From NCBI GenBank assembly GCA_001584585.1, contig LSYV01000010.1, positions 1,655,510 through 1,675,600 on the forward strand: a stretch of DNA of 20,091 bases, written 5' to 3'. Positions 12,601 to 18,887 of this stretch are shown in pieces. The DNA is from Gonium pectorale (Eukaryota > Chlorophyta > Chlorophyceae > Chlamydomonadales > Volvocaceae). Positions within the stretch are counted from its first letter, which is position 1; each line of letters starts with the position of its first letter. A program made the position numbers and the translations under genes. The notes under the pieces are model-generated. The model had not been told where the DNA came from and did not search any database. It saw only the letters and a program-made list of their open reading frames with translations.

Positions 12601-14414
12601 CCGTAACCCTGATGTGCGACTTCCCTCCCGCCATGGCACCCCAGATCGGCCAGCTGTACGACGGCACGAACATCTGGGCGAACACGCAGCCCAGCGGCCG
12701 GCCCTGGGAGATGCGCTGGAACCTGGGGGTGGAGCGCGACTGGCTGCCCTTCTTCGGAAACAAGTCGGGGCTGCCGATGCGGGAGATCGCCAGCCTGCAG
12801 GTGAGGCGGGGCTGCGGGCCGGCGAGGGGTGGGGTGGGCGGCCCTCGCATTGCTGGAGTAACCTGATTCATGGGAGCCAGCCGGAAATCTCCCTCACCAA
12901 TCTTGCATGGCGCGCTCGCATGGCGGTTCAACATAGCGAAGGTGCAGAATGCTACGAGGGCTGTGAACATACCTACTGGCCGCCTGACCCCGCCGCCCGC
13001 CGAATGTTGATCCTCCTTGCGGCCCTCTCCAGACCACCCCTTTGTACGAGGAGCTGGACCCGCGGTTCTACGAGGAGCTCGAGTCGCGGGTGGAGAAGCG
13101 GGTGGAGGAGGCGCTCAGCCGTGAGTGTGGCCACGGCGGGCCACGCACACTGCTCTGATCGTCTCATATTGGGCATGGGGCCAGGCAACAGCGGGAGGAG
13201 TGCGTAGTGCTGCTGTGGCATGCAATACGGTGGCCCCGTATGGTCTCCAGCCGGGTCGTGGCTTCCGTGCCCGGACTTTGACACCGGCCGAATATGCCAT
13301 TTCTGCCGGCTTGCCCACGTTGTTCCGGTCCCCAGAGACCCGCGCCGTGGGCGCCTTCATGACCCGCCCCGACAACAAGGTGTCTCGCTTGCTCAAGAGC
13401 CTCCTGCGGGAGATGCCAAAGGTGGGGTGTGTTGGCGGGTTGGCACCTCGCACGTTCGCTCCACGTAACAGCAGTGGCCGCAACACCCGTGCGATCACCG
13501 TACTGGCATCGTGCCTTGAGTCCCGCGGACTGACCGGACTTGATTCGTATACTCCTGCTGCCCTGGCCTGACCGTCCCTCCCCTGTCCTCGGCTCCCACC
13601 TCGTCCGCAGATCCACGAGGCTATCTCGGCGGCTTCGCTGGCCGCCAGCGCCGCCCTGGCGGCCACCGCCGGCAGCGGCCCCACCGAGGCGCCCGGCTAC
13701 CTGGCGGAGCGGCACAAGCTGATCGCGGGGCTGCAGGTGAGGCAGCAGGGGTCGGGGGGGGCATGCGCCGCGAGGCAGGCTCGGCTGCTGCCGTGTGTGC
13801 CACATTCGCGCCTAATCGCCCTGGCTCAACACTGTGCGCAGCGAAGCCGGGCCATCCAAGTCCCCGGCGCTTCAAGCCAATCTCTTCTCGCTTCCACCAC
13901 GCCGCCACACAGATGCTGGCGCGTTGTGGGTTTTGTGTAACCGCCGTCGTTCGATCTCCGCCCCCGCCCGCAGGCCAGCCACAACGAGCGCATCCGCCGC
14001 GAGGCCCGCTCCGAGGCGGCTCACGGCCACATCCTGGCGCTGCCCTTCAGCGACCAGTACCTGGAGGCTGTCAGCGAGGCGGTCATCAACACAGGTGGGT
14101 GGGAGCCTGGGGGTCGGGGGTCGGTAAGGGCCGACACGGAATGGCAAGCAGCGCTGGCGGCTGTTTCTCGGTAGGGACGCCGCATGGATCCTTACGCGTT
14201 CGGTTGCCGAACTCAACCAGGCCATGTGTCCCCACCTCCGTACCTCAGTAGTACATTCGTAACCTCGCCCCCCGCTCTCGCAATTTCAGGCCTGCACCGC
14301 GTCGCCAACGACCGCGTGCGCTTCTCTGCCGCCGCCTACGTGGAGCCTCTGGGCGCCTCATTCGTGTGCTGCATGTGGATCTACGTGGCGGCCATACGCG
14401 GAGGGGTGGCGTGA
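658..14414 (+). CDS. CC2D2A: CC2D2A (MKS6)-type ciliary transition-zone protein, 35 exons
   Basis: This scaffold belongs to the MKS module at the ciliary transition zone, where family members work with B9-domain, tectonic and TMEM proteins to link axoneme to membrane and gate protein entry. I rebuilt 35 exons with GT-AG introns; all phases agree and total 5937 nt (1978 residues plus stop), longer than the roughly 1620-residue human protein because of low-complexity insertions. Diagnostic matches include GTFKLEVPPVVLGY (exon 25), FEEHAHLLAGYFLSLG (exon 28), LLRLWNPVTG (exon 29) and the C-terminal MWIYVAAIRGGVA. The start at 658 is the first ATG after an in-frame TAG at 631, in the context GCCAAATGGC. 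The gene ends at TGA 14412-14414. Family identity is near certain. Individual splice sites are inferred, and exon 2 has an alternative donor at 1256. The segment entries give exon coordinates. Confidence 0.92.
2229..2276 (+). repeat. CAG/CAA run encoding 16 glutamines
   Basis: Sixteen mixed CAG and CAA codons follow LLVANLM in CC2D2A exon 4. Interruption by CAA suggests the tract is relatively stable. It lies in the probably disordered N-terminal region. Confidence 0.95.
2379..2412. repeat. Perfect inverted repeat in CC2D2A intron 4
   Basis: Two 16-nt arms, 2379-2394 and 2397-2412, are exact reverse complements separated by only GT. The left arm is CGCTATGTTCAAGGAA. In RNA it would form a very stable hairpin. 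The arms are shorter than a usual microRNA duplex, and no flanking target duplication is evident. Confidence 0.93.
2742..2777 (+). repeat. Alanine-codon run (12 Ala)
   Basis: Twelve consecutive GCN codons, with mixed third bases, encode polyalanine in CC2D2A exon 5 just before GPTPIQDPMFAY. The mixed codon use points to selection or old expansion and not to recent slippage. Confidence 0.92.
3116..5351 (+). other. CC2D2A: CC2D2A exons 6-11: coiled-coil region (residues 424-774)
   Basis: Exons: 3116-3301, 3566-3700, 3829-3894, 4169-4345, 4665-5000, 5199-5351. All junctions within the block are phase 0. Exons 7-9 (residues 486-611) read as a continuous amphipathic helix with heptad-like Leu/Ala spacing, for example LLALFRELKQREAV and VAELRQLKEEEEALLTRAV. 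This matches the coiled coil that gives the family its name. Exon 10 carries a Gly-Met and Gln insertion between helical parts, and exon 11 returns to charged helix (EEL.ELQQKAAEMVRAGQ). The region probably mediates contacts with other transition-zone proteins. Confidence 0.82.
4815..4910 (+). repeat. Gly-Met repeat followed by two Gln runs
   Basis: Within CC2D2A exon 10, alternating GGN-ATG codons encode GMGMGMGMG and are followed by five and then four CAG codons around AAA. The segment interrupts the coiled-coil region and is probably a flexible loop. Confidence 0.9.
5524..7603 (+). other. CC2D2A: CC2D2A exons 12-16: family-specific N-terminal C2 domain (residues 775-1072)
   Basis: Exons: 5524-5774, 6066-6164, 6462-6543, 6854-6987, 7276-7603. 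Exon 12 opens with VCVSRMPHLVPILTINPDG, then a Gln/Pro-rich linker. The domain core follows: RYYIRLFVNGHYVDASDV, LGDNFVGEFKDIY, then FPESIAVHIFERN (exon 14). This corresponds to the CC2D2A-specific C2 module, whose members act as membrane-facing or protein-binding C2 folds. Exon 16 supplies the late strands (YMAVFPAGIMYVRCGWV) followed by a Gly/Gln-rich loop. Split codons at the exon 12/13, 13/14 and 15/16 junctions join cleanly (AG+G, AG+C, AG+C), which supports the splice calls. Confidence 0.87.
5593..5745 (+). repeat. Gln/Pro/Met-rich linker before the N-terminal C2 domain
   Basis: Six Gln codons start a stretch of about 50 residues rich in Gln, Pro, Met and Gly in CC2D2A exon 12. It separates the conserved SRMPHLVPIL segment from the C2 core that begins at RYYIRLFVNG. 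Confidence 0.8.
7801..9042 (+). other. CC2D2A: CC2D2A exons 17-20: helical linker between C2 domains (residues 1073-1289)
   Basis: Exons: 7801-7962, 8158-8248, 8462-8632, 8816-9042. The segment contains the conserved DPNDPRNAPLLELLK motif, a basic helical stretch (KRMNVLARRWQAGIY), and MMARRFRTEDVVNDAPLPQF followed by LLAPRRPLKRSKK, which matches the family segment just before the second C2 domain. Phase-1 junctions at the exon 18/19 and 19/20 borders rebuild glycine codons. Exon 20 is followed by an intron that has no in-frame stop. Confidence 0.85.
9043..9249 (+). other. CC2D2A intron 20, stop-free and in frame
   Basis: This 207-nt intron starts CTG|GTGCGG and ends TTCCGCAG|GTC. Its length is a multiple of three and it has no in-frame stop, so exons 20 and 21 lie in one continuous open frame. 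I call it an intron because splicing joins RRPLKRSKKL directly to the first C2 strand, as in the family. The retained version would add 69 residues, including a Cys-Arg-rich stretch unlike any CC2D2A segment I know. Confidence 0.65.
9250..11179 (+). other. CC2D2A: CC2D2A exons 21-26: second C2 domain (residues 1290-1574)
   Basis: Exons: 9250-9594, 9776-9871, 10016-10095, 10297-10393, 10792-10848, 11000-11179. Strand-like segments in order are TQLMVTIQRAANLPAR, NCFVEVRFRSIRERT, GEFPIFNEEIDLDVF, ANTDLITFNVFDEIIVE, RRFLGCIRVPLSAVYQLQ, VLEGTFKLEVPPVVLGYVQ and ATISVYMTLRP. This order and spacing are those of the canonical C2 domain of CC2D2A. The first loop carries an insertion of about 48 Gly/Arg/Asp-rich residues (1320-1368). 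Exon 26 ends in a helical linker (QAEVNRHAQRWLAGLL). The domain may bind membrane lipids; I cannot tell from sequence whether calcium is needed. Confidence 0.9.
9343..9480 (+). repeat. Gly/Arg/Asp-rich coding insertion in the second C2 domain
   Basis: GGN-rich codons encode a run with eight consecutive glycines, then an Arg-rich block and a second Gly/Asp block, at about residues 1320-1368 of CC2D2A. The insertion sits between the first and second C2 strands, where family members also vary in length. Confidence 0.85.
11319..12800 (+). other. CC2D2A: CC2D2A exons 27-30: transglutaminase-like fold, catalytic triad absent (residues 1575-1797)
   Basis: Exons: 11319-11483, 11667-11810, 12104-12307, 12645-12800. 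The fold is seen in FEEHAHLLAGYFLSLGLQ, CFVVAGTSTCGARSNFVLTT, LLRLWNPVTG and the family motif NIWANTQ (human-type NIWFNIQ). In active transglutaminase-like enzymes, Cys, His and Asp stand at the helix start and in the following two strands. Here the matching positions appear to be Phe1660, Ser1691 and Asn1727, so a structural role is expected. This agrees with published family analysis describing the CC2D2A domain as an inactive transglutaminase-like member. Confidence 0.87.
13033..14414 (+). other. CC2D2A: CC2D2A exons 31-35: conserved C-terminus (residues 1798-1978)
   Basis: Exons: 13033-13120, 13336-13421, 13611-13736, 13974-14094, 14290-14414. The block opens with a charged helix (YEELESRVEKRVEEALS) and an Ala-rich helix in exon 33. 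It ends with the conserved family tail, ILALPFSDQYLEAVSEAVIN, TGLHRVAND and VCCMWIYVAAIRGGVA before TGA. Split codons join correctly at the 31/32 (C+AG) and 34/35 (G+GC) borders. The close match of the final residues to other family members argues that the gene is complete and the stop is real. Confidence 0.9.
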
Positions 14415-14960
14415 TGAGGGACGGCAGCTGGCGCGCGTGTCTCCGGGTGTTGAAGCGCACGTGGTGCAAGGGGCGCAGCTGCGACCTTCTGAGTGCGGGC
14501 TGTGGCACGAACGCGCTCCACTGTGCCATACGGCACCATGCCGCATGGGCAGCCCAACACGGAGGCTGGCGGCGCGGGAGTGGCACCGCAACGGCTGGTG
14601 GATCCGTATGCAGGCGGTGGCAGCCCGCGGGCTGCGTGCGTGCCGTGCCCATCGCGTCAAGTGGCAGCGGCGCTGCCATCGGGCTGGCAGCGGGGCTTGC
14701 ATGTTGGGTGGGACTCTGTGGGACCTAGACTGCACGAGCTGACGCTTGGACCTTGACCGCAGGACCCACGGGACGCCAAGTTGCGCCCGGCGGTCTTGGG
14801 ATGTTTCCATGACCAAACCTCGGCTGACGCAACCTCGTGACCGAGACACACTACACGTTTCTTGTCATGTGTTTGCATATTTATTGCTGTACGGTATTCA
14901 TTGACAAACCGTATTCACCTGACGTACAGTGTGAGGGCTGAGGCCCCAAAGCTGGGCAGG
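14415..14960 (+). other. 3'UTR and downstream flank of CC2D2A
   Basis: No coding region is supported. The sequence becomes more AT-rich near 14860-14930, which may mark the transcript end. I found no TGTAA, the usual polyadenylation signal of chlamydomonadalean algae, so the cleavage site cannot be placed. Confidence 0.45.
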
Positions 14961-15894
14961 GATCACCGTTATTAACTAATGCGACCTCCTGGCAAGCAAA
15001 GGATGTGATGGGGGCCATTTAACTTGGTGTATGTGTGGGCCGTGGGCAGCGTGAGCGAGCATCCATTGGTGCATGACTTTGCGCGCGTCATGACGCAAGA
15101 CCACGCGACCCCCCTGATTGGTGCATACATGCTGCATTCGTCGTACATATACGACATACACAAATGCTACAATGCTTGCGAACCATCGTAGGTTTTACAT
15201 CATGGACGCCGTGCATATATAGCGCATATGTGCGTGAGGCAACGCACGCTCGGACTAAAGCTACCGTATTGCTGATTCGGGCATGTGCTGTGTGCAGTGT
15301 GTTGTCCGGCGAGAGGGTCCCGGGTTCAGAAGTTTCCTCGGTGAGGAGTACGGCGGCCAGCTGAGTTTGCCTTGGTAAATTGCTCCTTCGCACGCGGCCA
15401 CGGCTGCAAGCCGCAGCCTCGAAAGGCGCTCTCAACCGCACTCCGAGAGCCACGAGTTCGTACCGGCCGGGTGCGCCGTCCTGACGGCTCCTCTGCGGTC
15501 CCCTCGTACCGGCACCGGGTCACGCTTAGTGCCTCGTGTGTGGTTGCCGCCAGAGATGCGAGCAGCCCCCCCCCCGGGCTGCAGCACTGCCGCCCGTCGG
15601 CCCGCACCGCCCACTAGCGCCCACGACCACCAGCAGGGCATGCAGCACCCGCCATGTCAGTTCAACCGCACGTGAATGGGCAGAATGTGGCAGCCTGGCG
15701 CTGGATGGCATGTGCTTTGTGCTACCCACCAAATAAAGCAACGTCCCACACACGACACGCTGCTCCATGGCAAAGAAGCGTTCGGCCAGGGGAGTCGTGC
15801 AGTCAGTGAAGGCCACTGCCGCGAGCCCCAGTAAGGCAGTGCCACTATGTACGGCATACCCTATCAGGGCATCCGCTTACATAATATACATATG
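14961..15894. other. Intergenic region between CC2D2A and the F-box/LRR gene
   Basis: No gene is supported on either strand. Short overlapping frames on both strands have no recognisable features. The stretch 15065-15221 has promoter-like motifs. The part 15230-15880 shows nothing beyond a C-run near 15567-15574 and an AATAAA at 15732-15737 of doubtful meaning. Confidence 0.5.
15065..15221. promoter_or_regulatory. Promoter-like module: paired CCAAT motifs, palindrome, TATA
   Basis: Two copies of ATTGGTGCAT (15065-15074 and 15117-15126), each holding a reversed CCAAT motif, flank the 12-bp palindrome GCGTCATGACGC at 15085-15096, which carries two opposed TGACGC half-sites of the bZIP type. 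A TATATA lies about 90 bp on, at 15216-15221. The arrangement resembles a promoter. It could serve the LRR gene through a long or spliced 5'UTR, or an unannotated transcript. The motifs are seen; their function is inferred. Confidence 0.3.
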
Positions 15895-15900
15895 TATAAG
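15885..15900 (+). promoter_or_regulatory. TATA-like box within a palindrome, F-box/LRR gene
   Basis: The 14-bp palindrome TATACATATGTATA (15885-15898) overlaps TATAAG at 15895-15900. This lies about 220 bp before the start codon of the LRR gene, a better distance for a proximal promoter than the TATATA at 15216. Confidence 0.35.
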
Positions 15901-16122
15901 TGCGTGTCTTGCGGTAGGGTGCCGGCATTCATGTCAGCGAGCATTCCAGGCTTCGTACCCGGTGCCGTGCTCCCGGTCGGCTCCGGGCCCCAAAACTACG
16001 GCAGTGCACGTCACATGAAAATGCGGGAGCCTTCTCCTGACTCTCGCATGATAATGTCCCAATCATCGACGTGCTCTTAAACGTCGCCGTCGAGGCCTTT
16101 CGCCAGGCAGACCGAACCTTGT

Positions 16123-18887
16123 ATGTCTTGCGACGACGCGCCCGAGCTCCCAATAATAAACGACCTCCTTCCGCTTCTTGTGCGGCACTCGGATGAGCCA
16201 AACAAACGCACCATCCGGTCGCTCTGTCGGGACGGCCGCTGCGCCTATGACCAACAGATCAGGGAGCTCGTGATCAAGGCCGCTCAGGGACACCCGCACC
16301 ATGCGCCGTTGCGGATCGCGCAAGGCCTCCTGGGGCGGGGTTGCCGGCCGGTGGCGTTTCGTGTGGAGCCGTCCGCACTCGAGCCGCGCGACCAGGAGGC
16401 GCTGTGAGTTTGATCTTTGACTCGCCGTCACGGTCGCTTTTCATTCCATGGGATGTTGGGCAGTGTTGTGTGCTTCATAATCTTGGCAGGTGTGCCAAAT
16501 TGCTAATGAGGCAGCATGCGGTAACCATAGAGGCAGCGAGCCTTGTCGCCACGCACTCAGCCTTGTATGCTCCCTACAGGGCCTTCTTCCTACGGCCAAC
16601 GTGTGAAATGGCTCCAGCGGGGCCCGCGGATCAACCGGCGGATGAGGAAGGCGGCTGCCATGCTGGCGTCGCCGATGCCGCCCCGCGCTCCTGCGACCCA
16701 TGGGTCGCTCCCGCCGCCTCAGCCACCCCAGCCGCCCCAGTCGGCACCCTGGCGAGCGTCAAGCACCTATCCATCTGCGCAGAGCTGCTAGATCCAGCTA
16801 TGGCACGCGCTATCGCGTTCGCCATGCCCAACCTGAGCTCGGTGCAGCTCCCAGATGGGCACGAGCCAGAGGGGCTGGAGGCACTCCTGGGGGGCGCCGC
16901 TGGAGGAGGAGGCGGCGCCGCTGGCGACAGCGGTGCTGGGACCCGGGTAACAACAGCTGCCGGGTGGTCTGGCGGCACTGGCAGAGCTGGCTGCGGAGGG
17001 CTGCAGCAGTGCCTCCCGATCTCCCGGCTGCAGCTACCTGCCCTGTTCCTGCAGTTCCTTAGAGCCGACCCACGGGTCACGGCCGGAGAGGACCAGCACG
17101 GCGCGCTGCTGGCGGCGCTGCGGGGATGCGTCACGCTGCGGGAGCTGGCACTCTGTTACGATCCCGAAAGATACCCCGCGCAGCCCCACATGGCGCAGGT
17201 CCTGGCCGACGAGGCGGGTGGGCTGGCCGCTCTCACGCAGCTGACCTGCCTCACGCTCCGCCCCGCACCCAGCGGCGACACGCAGCGGCACCTCCTCGCG
17301 AACCTCACCGGCCTACGTGCCCTGACGCTGTGCGGATTGAGCTCAAACGGACCGCTTGGAAAGGTTTCAGTCAGCTGTCTGTGGGCACTGACTCAGCTCC
17401 GCAGCCTGGCCCTGCCCAGACTGGCTCTGGTACTGCACGGCGACACGGGCGGCCTGGAGCGGCTGGCGTCGCTGACCCGCCTGGAGGTGGCGTCACTGCG
17501 GCTGCCGTGGGACCCCCCAGAGGGTCAGGCCCCCGCGATGGAAGGCCTCCCGCGCTTTCCGCTGCCGCCGCGGCTGGAGGCGCTGGAGACGTTCAACACG
17601 CGGCTGGACGTCCTGCTGTACGGCGCCCTGGTGCCGCCGCCGGGCGACAGCCTGCACAGCGTGCGCCTGGGGGCGCAGTCGCAAACGTACAGCGGAGAAC
17701 CTGGAATACGATATCTGTACGAGCAGAGGGTCGTACTGTACGGCCCGTACATGGCGCACATCACGCCGCTGGTGACGGCGGAGAGCCGCCTGACGCGCGC
17801 GGGCGAGGAGGCGCTGTGCAACACGTTCCGCCTCCTGGCCCTCGACACGTCGCCGGACTCACAGGAGTTTGGCACCGGCTCACAGCGGCTCCAGGTCCCC
17901 AAAGTTACGGTGGTGCGGTACCTCGCTGGCTCGGACGTGCCACCGCTGCTACGGCCGCCTCTGGATGACGCAGGCGGCGGTGGCGGCGATGGCGGCGGTG
18001 GCGGCGGTGGCGGCGGTGGCAGCGATGGCGGCGGCGGCCGCGTGGGCGCCCCGCCGCCGCACCACGGCATCTGGCTGCAAGCGCTGGGCGGCTGCGGGCG
18101 GGCAAGGCTGCGCCTGGAGCGGATGTCGCTGGGAGCGGAGGACTTTGAGGCCATCGCATCGCACCTACCCCACCTGGAGGTGAGGTGCGCCTCATGGCGG
18201 GAGCGGGCCGGGCGCGGTATTGGAGCGGGAGGCGAAGGGGGGGGGCCGGGGCGGGGGCCGTCGTTAGGGGAAGCCATCACAGCAGCGGTGCAGCTTCCAA
18301 GGGCGGGTGCAGTGGTGTAAAACAAAGGTTGGATGTGACGCTTGGGTGTCTCTCAACGTGCAGGAGGGCATTTCTTGTCGGGTAGTATATTACCGGCGAC
18401 AACGGTCCAACCTTCAACAAACCGACCCGTGGGTCTCTCCTCCACCCGCCCTCCATTTTGCCCGCATTCCCCTCTGCCCGCCCAACCTCAGGAGCTGGAA
18501 CTGCGCTGCAGCTTATTCACGGGCGCGGGTCTGCTGACCCTGGCGCGGCTGCCGTGCCTGCGCATCCTCATACTGGACCTCAGCCGCTGGGACATGGGGC
18601 TCGTGACATCTCACACCGCCGCCGGCAGCCACACCGCCCCAGGCGCCATGCGCCCCCCGCCCCCGCCCTGGCCGCTGGGCGCCCTGCCGGACCTGCTGTC
18701 CGCCCGGCGGCCTGGGCCGTGGTTGGAGGTCCGGCTGCAGGTGGGCCGCGAGCCGGTGCCCCCCTGCCTGCAGGCCTGGGCCGCCGACCTGGACGAGGCG
18801 CTGCGGGCGGCGGGCGTGGAGCCGCTGGCGGTCACCGCCCGGCCCTTCACATTTGACGCCGACGGGCTCGCGGAGGACTGGATATGA
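16123..18887 (+). CDS. F-box-like, leucine-rich-repeat protein, 3 exons
   Basis: Exons 16123-16403, 16580-18179 and 18492-18887 total 2277 nt (758 residues plus stop). The start is the only ATG after an in-frame TAA at 16078-16080. The codons split CT+G at the first junction; the second is phase 0. Residues about 10-50 (INDLLPLLVRHSDE, then IRSLCRDGRCAYDQQIRELVI) fit the F-box pattern of a Leu-rich helix, a central Cys-Arg and a basic tail. From about residue 150, degenerate leucine-rich repeats follow, such as LASVKHLSICAELL, LTQLTCLTL, LTGLRALTLCGLSS, LTRLEVASLRL and LEELELRCSLF. F-box/LRR proteins usually act as substrate receptors of SCF ubiquitin ligases, so that role is possible but the F-box is weak. 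There is no signal peptide or membrane segment. I recognise no specific orthologue. Gene structure is fairly secure; function is unknown. Confidence 0.82.
16404..16579 (+). other. Intron 1 of the F-box/LRR gene
   Basis: The intron begins GCT|GTGAGT and ends CCCTACAG|GG. It separates the F-box-like exon from the repeat-coding exon, as expected if the N-terminal module is a discrete unit. Confidence 0.8.
17974..18039 (+). repeat. GGC/GGT repeat encoding a glycine-rich insertion
   Basis: A GGCGGT-type microsatellite encodes about 20 glycines with scattered Asp and Ser at about residues 559-581 of the LRR protein. It separates the main repeat block from the C-terminal repeats, probably as a flexible hinge or loop. 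Its purity suggests length variation between strains. Confidence 0.9.
18180..18491 (+). other. Intron 2 of the F-box/LRR gene, with a TGTAA motif
   Basis: The donor is CTGGAG|GTGAGG and the acceptor AACCTCAG|GAG. Removal joins HLPHLE to ELELRC and restores a leucine-rich repeat. Read through, the frame continues 46 codons to a TAA at 18318-18320, which is itself part of TGTAA (18316-18320), the green-algal polyadenylation motif. Confidence 0.75.

Noticed and set aside
15732..15737. AATAAA as a polyadenylation signal for CC2D2A
   Set aside because: It lies 1.3 kb after the stop and is not the usual green-algal signal; too isolated to call.
15847..16080. Short + strand frame starting MYGIPYQGIRL
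   Set aside because: It ends before the LRR start, overlaps the TATA-like region, and has no recognisable domain; probably chance.
17525..18325. Minus-strand open frame of 266 codons
   Set aside because: It is the antisense of LRR exon 2, and its proline runs come directly from the GGC/GGT repeat.
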